DNA of 64,000 bases, from the NCBI GenBank assembly GCA_007115705.1, contig QXEO01000531.1:10748828-10812827 (forward strand), written 5' to 3'. This DNA is from Dactylis glomerata (taxonomy: Eukaryota; Streptophyta; Magnoliopsida; Poales; Poaceae). The notes below the pieces were generated by a model. That model made no database searches. It was not told the DNA's origin and saw only the letters and a program-made list of their open reading frames with translations. The position numbers were made by a program, and so were the translations under genes. Below, piece after piece: positions 43,771 through 55,496 of this stretch. Each line of letters begins with the position of its first letter. Position 1 is the first letter of the stretch.

Positions 43771-46336
43771 ATGGCGACGGTAGTTAGTGAAGAGTCTGAG
43801 CAACAGAGGATGGAGACCGAAGCCAAGGCTAAGGAGGCAGCCGATGCAGCGGCAAGGGAACAATTACCACCACCACCACCATTTCTTACACAGCAAGATT
43901 TTACCCAATATATGAGAATGGCAGATGAAAGACAACGGATGCTTATTGAGTGCCAGACCAAGATGATGCAAGACGTGATGGATCACAATCGTGAAGGACG
44001 GAATGATGGTGTACATGGAGTCTCACTGGCAGACTTTTTGAAGACAATACCACTTCCATTCGCATCAGCGCCGGAACCAATGGACGCCGAAGACTGGTTG
44101 CTGGATACCGAGAGGAAGCTCAACACTGTGAATTGCAGCGATAGCGAGAAGCTTAGGTATGCCACCCATCTGTTATGTGGACCCGCAGCAGCATGGTGGG
44201 ACAATATTGTGGCAATACATCCTCCAGGAAGGGTATTCACCTGGGATGAATTCAAGAGGAAGTTCAGAGAGGCAAATGTACCAGAAAGTATCATGGAACT
44301 AAAAAAGGAGAGAGTTTGATACCTTAGAACAGAAGGACGAGACTATCATGAGGTATGTTAAGGAGTTCACTCTTCTATCGCGTTATGCTATGGATGCAGT
44401 AAACACGGATGAGAAGAGGAAGAAACGATTTATGAGGGGTTTGCACCCAATGGCCAAGATGCAACTTAGAATGCTAAAGGCAGCAGATTTCCAAGAGCTT
44501 GTTGATGCAGCTATTACCATGGAAGATGATTTCAAGCAAGTTCAGGAGGAACGCCGTAAGAAGGCCAAGATGGAACCCAGAAGATATCCAGTCAATAAAC
44601 CAACTCCAGATCTTACTTTCAGACCACGACCGCCAAGTCGGGGAACTTTACCTCGGGGAGGAGGAGGAGGAAATCCAGGAGGAGGAAATCCTAAGGTAGT
44701 ACTCACCTGTCATGGGTGTGGAGCTACAGGACATCTGGCAAGGGATTGCCCAAGGCCTAGGGTAATCTGCTATGGCTGTAACCAAGAGGGACACATAAAA
44801 AGGCAATGTCCCAATAGAGCCGCATGGGGAAAGAAGCCAACCGGAGGAGGTTTTAACCATGGAGGTAATTCAGGAGGAAATGGTGCAGGCAAGAGATCTC
44901 GACCTTATGGGAAATTAAATTGCACCAACTTGGAGGAAGTAAATGAATCGAAGAAAACCGTGATAGGTACGCTTCAAATCCTATCTCACCCTGGCAAAGT
45001 ACTTTTCGATACTAGTGCAACTACTTCATTCATTTCGCAAGAGTTTGTCGATCTTTATGGACTCACTTGCAATAAGTTAGAATACCCCATCACTGTTTTA
45101 TCTGCGGGGGGAACGATTCTAGTCACACACCTCAAGCAAGAGCAGGTCATTATGATCAGCGATTGCGTCTATCTAGCCGATCTTTTTCTTATCCCTATGA
45201 AGGATATGGCTGTGATCCTTGGAATGGATTGGTTAGAAGAGAATGGAGCCCAGATCGATTGCAAAGAGAAAACTGTGTCACTTAAACGTCCAGGAGGAGG
45301 AAGGATAGTTTATCAAGGAGACCGTCATGCACATATTGAAGTTCAATTACAGCTCAATACTTTGAAGGAAGCTAAACTTGAAGACATTCCAGTAGTCAAT
45401 GAATTCCAAGATGTATTCCCAAAAGAGTTACCAGGTATGCCACCCGACAGGAAAATTGAGTTCACTATTGATTTGATTCCTGGAACAACACCAATAGCTC
45501 AGGCACCATATAAGATGGGGCCTAAGGAATTAGTTGAATTAAAGGAGCAACTAGATGAGTTAGAACAGAAAGGATTTATACAAGAAAGTATTTCACCGTG
45601 GGGTACACCCGTGATATTTGTGGATAAGCGGGATGGAGAACGCAGAATGTGTGGAGATTACAGAAACCTCAATAATGTTACTATCAAGAACAAGTACCCA
45701 CTACCCAGAATCCAGGATTTATTTGATCAAGTTCGGGGAGCCGGAGTATTTTCCAAGATAGATCTTCGATCCGGATATCATCAGATTAAGATCAAGAAGG
45801 AAGACGTTCCAAAGACAGCTTTTGTGTCCAGGTATGGACATCATGAGTATTTGGTCGTACCTTTTGGATTGACAAATGCACCAGCCATTTTCATGAATCT
45901 CATGAACAAGATCTTTATGCCTTACTTGGACAAATTTGTGATAGTATTCATCGATGACATCTTGATTTATTCAAAGGACAAGGAAGAACATGCCAAACAT
46001 TTAAGGGTTGCTCTACAGATTCTCAGAGAACATCAGTTATATGCCAAGTTTAGTAAGTGTGAATTTTGGTTGGACCAAGTAGAGTTTCTCGGGCATGTGA
46101 TCAGCAAGGAGGGCATAGCAGTAAATCCCAGTAAAGTAGCATCTGTTCTAGAATGGGAAGCACCAAAGAATGTCAAGCAAATTAGAGGATTCTTAGGAAT
46201 GGCAGGCTACTACAGGAGGTTCATAGAAGGATTTTCCAAGATTGCAGGACCAATGACAAAATTGCTTCGTAAAACACACCGTTTGTTTGGACGGAGGAGT
46301 GTGAGGTCAGTTTCCAGACACTTAAGGATAAGTTGA
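43771..46336 (+). pseudogene. Element F gag-protease-reverse transcriptase
   Basis: Gag starts at ATG 43771 (MATVVSEESEQQRM) with a capsid domain (LLCGPAAAWWDNIVAIHP, FTWDEFKRKFREANVP). A shift in the AAAAAA run near 44302 moves the frame to 44348-46336. There follow two CCHC knuckles (CHGCGATGHLARDC, CYGCNQEGHIKRQC; 44708-44812) and the protease with D-T-S-A (VLFDTSATTSFIS, near 45000) and VILGMDWLEENGA. The RT has RMCGDYRNLNNVT, KIDLRSGYHQIKI, VPFGLTNAPAIF and catalytic FIDD (45947-45958). A second shift near 46280 ends it. Confidence 0.9.
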
Positions 46337-46926
46337 CCACAGCACCCGTGTTAGCCGTACCAGAAACTGGCAAGGATTACACGATATATTATGATGCGTC
46401 CAAGAATGGACTTGGATGTGTGTTGATGCAAGACAGAAAAGTTATTGCTTATGGGTCTAGGCAATTAAGACCACATGAAGTTAACTACCCAACACATGAT
46501 TTGGAATTAGCAGCAGTGGTGTTCGCTTTGAAAGGATGGAGGCATTTTCTATATGGAGCTAAGTGTGAACTCTATACAGACCACAAGAGTCTCAAGTACT
46601 TCTTTACTCAGAAGGAACTGAATATGAGGCAACGGCGATGGTTAGAATTGATCAAGGACTATGATTTGACCATCAATTATACTCCAGGGAAGGCTAATGT
46701 TGTAGCCGATGCGTTGAGTAGAAAGAGTACGGATACTCAGCCAATGAGCCAGGAACTACCTAAAGAGTTGCTCATGGACCTGGAAAGGTTAGAAATTCAA
46801 TGCTTAGAGGTGGAATCTTTGGGCAGCTTGTCTACTATGCAGGTAATGGAGGAAAGACAAAGTGATCTTAAGTACACAATCTTCCGACAACAAAGTGAAG
46901 ATCCGTTCATTGAGGAAGAGATCTGA
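46337..46926 (+). pseudogene. Element F RNase H
   Basis: Reads YTIYYDASKNGLGCVLMQ, HDLELAAVVFALKGWRHFLYG, LYTDHKSLKYFF and ANVVADALSRK, the D-E-D-D set of Gypsy RNase H. It follows the RT after the shift near 46280 and ends at a TGA (46924-46926) where CGA is expected, before IN. The tail (about 46740-46926) is the RNase H-IN linker. Confidence 0.85.
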
Positions 46927-48330
46927 AGGATTGAAGAGGGAAGACCGTCTGAGTTTCGTTTAGGCGATTTCAATTCGCTCTGGTTTCATAAAAGGATATG
47001 TGTGCCAGACATACCCGAAATCAAACTGTTGATACTCAAAGAAGCACATGAAACTCCATATTCAATACATCCAGGAAGTACTAAGATGTACATGGATCTT
47101 AAGGAACTGTTTTGGTGGAACAACATGAAGCGAGAAATAGCCAAGTTTGTGTCTGAATGCCATACCTGTCAAAGAGTGAAGGCGGAACATCAAAGTCCTG
47201 CTGGACTAATGCAACCATTGGATATACCCGAATGGAAATGGGAAGGGATTGGAATGGATTTTATCACAGGATTACCACTGACACCCAAGAAGAAGGACAT
47301 GATTTGGGTTATCGTAGACAGGTTAACAAAAAGTGCACATTTCTTGGCCATTAATCAAAAGGATTCCGGAGAAAAGTTGGTAAATTTGTATGTTCAGGAA
47401 ATTGTGAGCAAGCATGGAGTACCGAAGACAATAGTATCGGACCAAGGGTCCGTATTCACTTCAGCTTTCTGGAATCAATTACATGAAGCCCTAGGATCCA
47501 GGTTAGACTTCAGCACTGCTTATCACCCACAGACAGGGGGACAAACTGAAAGGACCAATCAGATTTTGGAAGATATGCTTAGAGCATGTGCGTTGGATTT
47601 TGGAGGATCATGGGAAGAACATCTACCACTGGCAGAATTCTCATACAACAATAGTTACCAAAGTAGCATCCAAATGGCACCATTTGAAGCACTCTATGGA
47701 AGGAAGTGCCGATCACCCATCTGCTGGTATGAAACGGGAGCCGGTAAGGAATTTCATCCGAACTATGTGAAGGAAAGACAACATGCCGTGGACATCATCC
47801 GTGATTGATTGAAGATTGCTCAGAGTAGGCAGAAGAGTTATGCAGATTCAAAGAGGAGGACATGGGAACCTCAAGTTGGGGACATGGTTTATCTTTGAGT
47901 TAGCCCAATGAAGGGAGTGCATCGTTTTGGAGTCAAGGGAAAACTGAGTCCAAGGTATACTGGACCTTTCAAGATTCTAAGTCAAAGGCGAGGAGTAGCT
48001 TTTGAATTGGAGCTACCAACACAGCTATCAAAGGTTCATAATGTGTTTCATTCTTCACAACTTCGAAAGTGTAAGAAGATACCAGAAGAAACTATATCCT
48101 ATGAAGACGTGGAATTACAAGCAGATTTGACCTATGTTGAGGAACCGTCAAAGATCTTAGCTGAAAACTGGAAACAACTTCGCAACAGAGCCATTAAATA
48201 TTGCAAGGTGCAATGGAAACATCACCCGGAAAGAGAAGCTCCCTGGGAGAAGGAAGAAGATCTAAGGACAGCCTATCCCGAATTCTTCAGGTATACCTTA
48301 CCCCAAACTTCGGGACAAAGTTTTTGTTAA
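46927..48330 (+). pseudogene. Element F integrase with chromodomain
   Basis: The zinc-binding part (HETPYSIHPG ... CHTCQRVKAEHQ, 47045-47190) is followed by the DDE core: D in GIGMDFITGLP, D in VSDQGSVFTS and E in QTERTNQILEDML. Then comes LPLAEFSYNNSYQSSI. Two TGA codons (47806-47808 and 47896-47898), each where CGA is expected, split core from C-terminus. The last part has YTGPFKIL, LPTQLSKVHNVFHSSQLRK and a chromodomain (YVEEPSKILAENWKQLRN ... KVQWKHHPEREAPWEKEEDL, 48133-48285). In related elements the chromodomain directs insertion to marked chromatin. Confidence 0.9.
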
Positions 48331-48341
48331 GGGAGGAAGTC

Positions 48342-51300
48342 TGTAATGTCCCAACACGTAGGACAACTCCGGGGTAGAATAGAGGGGTTCTGTGCATTTC
48401 ATCTAAAATTATGGGGTTTTTTCGCGCTTTTGTTACTATAACCTAAGAGTGATCGAATCTCTCTTCGAGGGGGAATGGTGAACTCTCGAAGTGCTAAAGA
48501 TTTGGACATGACCTCTTTTGATCAATTGATTGTGGGAAACAATTAAGTTGAATGATTAAAGCCTAAAGGACATTTGAAAATTAAAACTTGAATTTGAATT
48601 TGAATCTAACTTAAATTCAAATAGCACATTTAGAAAGGATAAAAGATTCAAATAAGAAAAACTTTGGACTTTATTAATTACCAACACATTATACATTGTC
48701 TTTACAATGTTTATGAATAAAAGAATATTACAACAAGGGACATTCATAGAATATTACAATCTGAAGCTAAAAGGAAAATAAAGAAGAAAAGAAAATACAA
48801 GTTATGATTAAATCCTAATCTATCTTGATCATCAAGTCATTCTTCTTTTCTTCTTCATTCTTCTTATTACCTGCATACAAGAGAGAATACAAAAGGAAAG
48901 GCCACCATGGTATTACAAGTGTCAAGCAAATTTAAATGAAGCACTATTGATAATCATCAAGAGGATGATCTTATCAACATGACTCACACCAAAATATCTG
49001 CTTGAACCAATCTGGCTGGCCAAGCCACCAAGCAGGCAAGCAGCTGGTCACCAGATGCATGTTTAGGAGGTGTCAAGACACCAGCACACAGGGAGAAGTA
49101 TAAAAGAGAGCACTATGTGTGAAACTGGTCGACTAAGAACCCTAGCCGACCAGCACACAGCACCAGCACACCATAGCACCAGCACCAGCACATAGCACCA
49201 GCACATAGCACCAGCACCAGCACACCACAGCCAGCACAAGTTCTCTCTGCTCATGAGTTGAGCATCAGGAGGGAATTCACCTCACCAAATCAAACCAATA
49301 GCCAAAGCCAAAGCAACATGGTTACTTAAACAAGATCAGGAGCAGCAAGGAGCAAGCCAAGCACCTGGGAGGTGCAGGGCAGGCAAGGTGGGAAGCCAAG
49401 CACAAGGAGGTGCAGGGCAAGCCACTGGGAGGAGCAGGACAAGCATAAGAGCCATTGATCAAGCTTAACCAAAAAGGCATCATCAACATCACCACAGCTA
49501 CTCATCAAAGCCAGCACAAGACCAAGGTATAACTAGGGCTTGAATAGCATGAGTAAAACCTTGCCAGCATCCAAATTCTTGCATACACAAGCAATTAACA
49601 GCAATGAAACCCTCAGCACCAAATCCTTCTGCTAAGCAGAACACTTAGGAGGTTTTGGGGAGATTTTTCTCCTCAGACTTACAGAGAAGTGCTATGTAAA
49701 ATCTTCATAGGAAGATTTAGCCAATAGGAAGCAAACCAACAAGCAATAGCAAGAGTAAAAGCCTCAGACCATGCATCCTAGGCTAAGACTAAGATCATCA
49801 TGAAGGTCTGTTCTTATCAGCAAGGTTATTGCACAATATGATGATCTAGCCACTGATAGAATCACCAAGCATGTTTAACATCACTAACATCAGCCATCCA
49901 ATTTAATTATAAAGCAAAGATTGTGAACCTCACATGGAGGAAGCACAATCAACACCTAATAATAACAGTTGCATGCTGTCAATGAATGACTTGATTTAGA
50001 AAGCAACAAAGCCTTCAGCAGCATACAAATCAAGCATGAATTACTTGATAAAGACAATCATCACTGAAACAATGTTTTCAGTTCATAAAAGGCAACAGGA
50101 GCATAACAAGCTCAAGCTTAGCATGTTATTATCATCATTAAGATAATCATATGAAATTAACTGGCAGCAGTTTGCACTGCAAACCAGAGAGCATCAATTA
50201 GACAATTAATAATCATAAAGTAAGCATTTCCAGCAAGCAACACTGAATTCAGTTAAGAAGCTCTTAACTGAATATCATGCTAACAGTAGTCACCATATCA
50301 CAGATATCTGAACAAGCTAACAGCACTGGGGAGAATCCCAGTGAAACATATCAAGTTCAGTTAAGAAATTCTTAACTGAATCTTACACTAACGATTGCAC
50401 AGCATACAGAGCATCACAGCACAAGCTCTAGCAGAGCAGCAACAGCAATCACAGCACAAGCTCGAGCAGAGCAGCAACAGCAATCACATCACAAGAGTGA
50501 GCAGAGCAGCAACAGCATAGCGCAGCATAGGCAAGCATGCCTGGCTCGCTGGCCAGGCCACCAAGAGCAAGCACAGAAGCTAGGAGGAGGAGGAGGAGAA
50601 GAACTCACTGGAGTGCTCACAGAGGAGCACGATGGAAGACCATGGCGGCGACACGGCGGCGCAGCCACGGTTGTGGCGACAAGGCCACCCTCTAGTAGCT
50701 GCATCGACGAGGAGGCGGCGACATGCTCATGGCAGAGCACAGCACGGCGGCAGCGTCGGGGTTGCGGTGGCCGTCCAACCGACGCGAAGCCGAGAAGATC
50801 ACCACCAGCACCGCCAAGCACGGGAAGAAGCTCCAGCAAGCTCGCCGGAGTAGATCAAGCCACTAGGGCAAGATCCATAGAGGCGGAGCTCGACGGCGAT
50901 GGCAGCGATTGGAGGCGGGGATAACGAAACCCCGCGGTCAAAAGGTAGAGCGCAACGTGGCAAAGCGAAAGCGCCAGAGAGCGGCGGCAGATCTCGCCGG
51001 AGCTCGCCGGAGCTGGGCGAGGGACGCGTCGGCGATGCGAGTCGCCAAAGAGGGTAGGGTTAGGGTTTCGACCGAGAGAGAGAGAGAGTGAAGGGGGGCG
51101 GCTGAGCCGGGCCGAGCCGGTTCGATCAAGCCACCTTGGTGGACTGACCGGTGGGCCCGGGCTGTCAGCCCATCTTTTTATTTTTGATTTAATTGTTTTG
51201 AGTCAAAAACCTTTAAGAAAAACCCTAATCTGTTTAAAAATAAACCAGAAAAATACCTAAAATAAACAAAAAATAATAAGCAATTATTTTAGCTCTTTTT

Positions 51301-53202
51301 ATAAGTTTGACTCCGTTATGTGAATAAAATAATTTCATGAGTCATTTACACAAAAGAAAAAGGAGTAATTATTTTTGGCCTAGAAATACTAAAAATTGTG
51401 CAATTAAGCAAATTTGACAATTCTTAAATAAAATTCCATTCAAGAATATTTGATAAATATCCTTGAATGAAATTACCCTTAATATATATTCTTTAAAATC
51501 ATAAAAAGAATATATCAAGTTTAATAAGCAAATAAACCATTTCTGGGGGGAAATAATTCCAACACACCATAAAGCATGCATTTTCTGGAATCTTTAAACA
51601 TTGCCCTTAATGGACAATGATGCTGTTTTTCAGAATCCGAGGTCCCGGGTCACTTCAACAAATCCAACTGCACTACCTTGCAGTTTGCAGGCAAGTTCAC
51701 TCTTGCTCATATCTCTTGCTTAACTTTAGCAAATTACTTGCAAATATACCGGTGGTATTATTATCACTGCATCTAAAAGCAAAAGGTTCTCTTTTCATAA
51801 TTAATATGATTAGCTGGTTATCGACCCGAGTGGTGGTAACCTAGGATGGCTGGCAAATGGAACCACGGTAAGATTGTTGTGGTGGAGGTTCCATTTGTTC
51901 GGGAAAGTGAACCCTAGGACTTAATAACAAATGTCGCCAGTGATTCTAGCGCCGTAAATTACGGTCAACCATGAGATCTGGAATGGGACGGAGAAGTCAG
52001 CTGTATCTTTTTCCTCTCGCATGCCAATGGATCAGTAGTCGAGTGTTGTCCTGCGCGGGCTACTATAGTGCATAGTGGGGGAACAGAATTTCCTGCCGGG
52101 CTGCCTATAGTATAGGGGGGACAAGCTTGCTAATTGATCTATGATGGATTGTAACGATCATCCAGATCGGTCTACCCATATTGTATAGGGGAGGGCACCA
52201 GGGGTCCGGATCGGTCTACCTATGGGGTCATCCATAGTGTAAAGGGGAGGACCAGTGCGCCAATTGGTCTGCATATGGGTATAGGGGAGGATGGACTTAC
52301 AAAAGGGTGGGTCTGTGGGGTCGCGGAGAAGAACGGTGATTGGCTTGGATCATCAACTGGGCCCCATACCAAGTAAGTATGGATGGGAAAGTACGCCCGG
52401 TTGTGCAGCAAAGTGTTGATCTCTCATGGGTACAAGTGACCACCTCTGCAGAGTGTACAAAAAGTATCAAGATACTCCCTGTTCCGGGAAGGAGCCTCGA
52501 ATGCGGCAAGAAAGGAGCCCATCGAAGCTCTAATCAACCTGTGAAGGCTGACGAACATAGTTCTTTTAAATAAAAACAATCTTTGAAGAAATGATTATAA
52601 AACTGCATTTGACCTAAGACTTTCGAGTCGGGGGTCGTAGCTAGTGCATCAAACACCTCTATCCTGTTAAATGAACTTGTTGGGTAATGCTCGTTACTCA
52701 TCTCATTCCCTCTTAACCCTTGCTTAGACTTGGAGGGCCAGAACGAGGAGATTGAAGGCGCATCGGAGGACTACGAGGACATCTGCTATGAAGAACCAGA
52801 CCTTTCCGGTGGAGTCGAAGGCGTGGATTACACGATCGTCTATGGAAACAACGAAGGAGCCGAGGAGGAGGCCGATAACTAATAGTATAGGGTAGTAGCT
52901 TAAGTCACAGGAACCCTATAGAATAAAGTGACTTCAGCCAGTTATCATGTTTAGTCTACTTCTATCAATAGTAGTTAAGGTTTATAGCATCAAGGTAGAA
53001 CCTATTAGTGTTCCTCTTTGGACCGATGAGGAACTGGAATCCTTTGTAAGATTATGGCTTGTAATATTAAGTGCTTGAATAAAGACTGCTATGTTTCTGT
53101 TGTACCACTCTGAGGGATGTAATATTTGTGAAATGGTACTTCACGAGTGTTATGTCAACGACTTGCATACTACAACATGCAGTGGTATGCTGGGTCACCA
53201 CA
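48342..53202 (+). repeat. Element F 3' LTR (4861 bp)
   Basis: Partner of 37250-42079, 31 bp longer. The length differences include an expanded CACCAG array (49150-49225) and an insertion near 50545-50570. Base differences are few for its length. The next five bases are the ATCTC target copy. Confidence 0.95.
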
Positions 53203-53410
53203 ATCTCCGACATACTACAAGGTTGTTCGCAACCCGACATTCGGCAGCAACACGCACAGTTCAGAGGAACCCAATAATATATTAAGTGAACACCTCGGAA
53301 CCATGATTCGTTCCCATGGTCTATTAATAAAGCAAGGACAATGCATAATCCAAATACGACTACTTATTATAGGAAGAACAACTCGAATAAAGAGATTACA
53401 CAAAGAGAAT

Positions 53411-53983
53411 CTAGTGAAAGTGCACTTCAGCTTCATATTCTTTTTGGCACTGGGTGCAATCGTAGATCCTCACGTCGAACTTCGACGTCCTGACGTGAAA
53501 GTCGAAAGTCATAAAGAAACCTTGATGGAGGTCATGGTCCTCTGCAAACTGCGACCAACCGCCCTTGAAGTACTGCTCACCGGCGCCATCATACCAGACC
53601 TCCACTTCATAGGGAGTTCCTCCCCCAGAGTGTTCATGAAGAACCGCTTCCCGCAGTTCTCGCCCATCCATAAACTTGGTAAATTTCAGCGGCAAACGCT
53701 GAATCTCGCAACACTGCGGGCCGACGATGCAGAAGAAGGAATAGATTCTGGGTGGAGGAGAAGAAGCATTAGCAGAAGGAGCGCTTGGACCTGGTGCAGC
53801 AGATGGCACCTTGGGTTTATTTTTTCTCCCGGCCGGACGGCCAGGGCGCCGCTTCACCAGAGCGGACGACGAAGCCACCGTAGCCTCGATTGTAGCTTTG
53901 TTCTTACTGCCGCGAGGGCGGCCACGACCCCATTTTTCCACTGGGTCGCCGATGTTCTGGCGTGATCCACCCGCATCGGCCAT
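53411..53983 (-). CDS. Antisense AT-hook plus B3-like protein carried by element D
   Basis: Intact 190-codon ORF, antisense to D's pol and between IN and the 3' LTR. The start ATG at 53983 is in good plant context (CTCCATGGCC). Residues 20-29 (RGRPRGSKNK) and 45-56 (RRPGRPAGRKNK) are two AT-hook motifs, which bind AT-rich minor grooves. A Pro/Ser linker (57-78) follows. Residues about 81-178 resemble a REM-type B3 DNA-binding domain: LPLKFTKFM, VEVWYDGAGEQYFKGGW, FAEDHDLHQGFFMTFDF, FDVRIYD. It has no stop or shift, although D's pol has many. It has its own TATA region upstream. Antisense extra ORFs are known in Tat elements; whether this one is known I cannot say. Likely nuclear; target unknown. 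Confidence 0.8.
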   Translation of the reverse strand: MADAGGSRQNIGDPVEKWGRGRPRGSKNKATIEATVASSSALVKRRPGRPAGRKNKPKVPSAAPGPSAPSANASSPPPRIYSFFCIVGPQCCEIQRLPLKFTKFMDGRELREAVLHEHSGGGTPYEVEVWYDGAGEQYFKGGWSQFAEDHDLHQGFFMTFDFHVRTSKFDVRIYDCTQCQKEYEAEVHFH

Positions 53984-54123
53984 GGAGACAGGTGTTGGAA
54001 AGAAGAAACCCTAGATGAGCTAAAGAGGAAGAAGATGATGCGGCGGAAGGAGAAGCTAATGACTGGATTAGGGTTTTTACCCTCGCCAAACGTGCTTTAT
54101 TTATAAGTATGCATTAATGGGCC
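53984..54123 (-). promoter_or_regulatory. Promoter and leader of the antisense AT-hook/B3 gene
   Basis: On the minus strand: GGCCCATTA (54123-54115, a site-II/UP1-type box), TATA box TTATAAATA (54106-54098), and AAAAACCCTAAT (54079-54068, telo-box/UP2 type) about 30 bases further, near the expected start site. A leader of about 85 bases follows up to the ATG at 53983. The combination is typical of plant promoters active in dividing cells. Activity is inferred. Confidence 0.6.
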
Positions 54124-55158
54124 TTTACAAGGGTGGGGTCCAAAATGTATTTTCGGGCTCTTATATGCTGCCCAGCGCAGACGATAAAAGAAAGATCAAC
54201 GTATCAAAGGAGAAGGTACGAGGAAAAACAAAGAGAGAAGAAGTTATCTATCAAGAAGTACAGCATACCTCATTTTGGACTCGAGGGCTTAAGTCATAAG
54301 AAAAGAAGAGAAGAATTACCAGAAGGGCAAAATATGTCGACAAAGATCAAAAGACAAAGTATATGGCACAGATACGTCTATAGTTTTGAGCCTATACCCG
54401 ACAAAATTTGGCTATAGCCTCGGGGGCTACTCCCATCGGGAGCGCTGTCGTGCACCCGATAGAAAGAAGTTGCGATGAAAGAACTACTGAAGGATGCGTG
54501 GTATAAGCATAATCATCTTCATTTCGTCAACAACGAACTTCGACTACATTGTCGACAAAGTAAACATCGATTACTCCCATCGGGAGATATTTATGAAAGC
54601 TGCAAAGGATAACTCGAATATTTGGTACATTGAAACAGTCAAACAAGGCTGCGACATACGATTCTCGAGTTGCGTCATCACGATGAAACTGGAATGCCAT
54701 GGTTGAAATATATCATGAAGGTAAGACCCCAGGATCCGTCCTGTGTGGCCCGGTATACGCACATGGATGCGTTCTGCTGGTACGTATCCGTGTCTACGAC
54801 GCAAAGAAAAATCCTGGTGGATGCAGTGGGTACCCTGAGAACCACTGGGACTCATTCCTTGTAAGTCCTAAATGCGGCAAAAGAATGAGTTTGACCGGTT
54901 TCCCGAATTCAAGTCCAAGAGGATTGAATTTGAAGTAGGTGACAAGTATCTGTTCCGGCAGTTAACTGGCCTCTTGATCCGTCAGAGTTGTCAGGCTTAT
55001 TCACCAAAACCCCTTGCGAGACATTATAATAAAAGATAAGTCGAAAGACCAAGTCGAAGATTTGAAGATCTGAAGAAGCCAAGTATTGATCAAGTCGAAG
55101 ATTTGAAAATCTGAGATTCAACCCGAATCTGCAATTCAGGTAGAATCTCGAGGGCTAC
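54124..55158 (+). other. Element D 3' region before the 3' LTR
   Basis: No firmly supported gene. An open stretch on the plus strand (54699-54938, 79 codons, with LCGPVYAHGCVLLVRIRVYD) is not recognised and may be chance or a relic. CTCGGGGGCTACTCCC (54418-54433) resembles the CTCGAGGGCTAC (55148-55159) that serves as purine tract at the LTR. The short hairpin CTCCCATCGGGAG occurs twice (54428-54440 and 54573-54585). Confidence 0.5.
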
Positions 55159-55491
55159 TGACAAGGGTATAGATAATAGAGCCCGTCAGTTGAGTACCCC
55201 TGAGGCCCGTTAGACTAGGCCCAATTGTAATATTAGTCGAAATACGAGTTCATATTGTATGTCGATATTGTAATCTGTATCGGATCCCACCCGATCCTCG
55301 AGACCTGGCCATCTATATAGGGGCCAGGAGGGGACGGTGTGGGACAGATTGAAAGCAAGCCAGGTTTTACACCCACGTTTACTTTCGATACACACCTTGT
55401 TTGACTGACTTTACCTTCGAGTTCATCTGACGCCCTATCTCCCCGATCCTAAGTCCTTCATATAGGACATTTGTCGAGTTAACCCTCGTCA
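55159..55491 (+). repeat. Element D 3' LTR (333 bp)
   Basis: Partner of 12871-13205, about 42 kb away because of the three insertions. Two bases shorter in the TATATA repeat. Followed by AGTAG (55492-55496). Confidence 0.95.
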
Positions 55492-55496
55492 AGTAG

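Larger units (their letters stand above)
37250..53202 (+). mobile_element. Element F: chromovirus (Tekay/Del-like) with 4.8 kb LTRs, TSD ATCTC
   Basis: LTRs 37250-42079 and 48342-53202 with exact duplications ATCTC at 37245-37249 and 53203-53207. Primer site TGGTATCAGAGC matches tRNA-iMet; a purine tract AAGGGAGGAAGTC precedes the 3' LTR. Internal order: extra ORF, gag with two CCHC knuckles, PR, RT, RNase H, IN, chromodomain. The chromodomain and iMet primer indicate a chromovirus, and the very long LTRs suit the Tekay/Del group. Each part carries stops or shifts. Confidence 0.95.
12871..55491 (+). mobile_element. Element D: Tat-lineage Gypsy retrotransposon, TSD AGTAG, hit by C, E and F
   Basis: Full-length element with 5' LTR 12871-13205 and 3' LTR 55159-55491 and exact target duplications AGTAG (12866-12870 and 55492-55496). 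Removing C, E and F with their duplicated 5-mers leaves about 8.95 kb. The order is gag (21508-22185, 31630-33150), PR, RT, RNase H, second RNase H, IN (to 37097), then a 2.1 kb 3' region with an antisense gene (53983-53411). The second RNase H after the ordinary one places it in the Tat lineage. Many stops make it unable to move by itself now. Confidence 0.95.

Noticed and set aside
53147..53965. Plus-strand 272-codon ORF over the antisense B3 gene
   Set aside because: It starts inside the F 3' LTR and crosses F's insertion border, so it cannot be an ancestral gene; the minus-strand frame has AT-hooks, a B3-like pattern and a promoter.
54699..54938. 79-codon ORF in D's 3' region
   Set aside because: Protein-like in places, but no motif, no clear start context and no second copy in the window to compare; left as a mention only.
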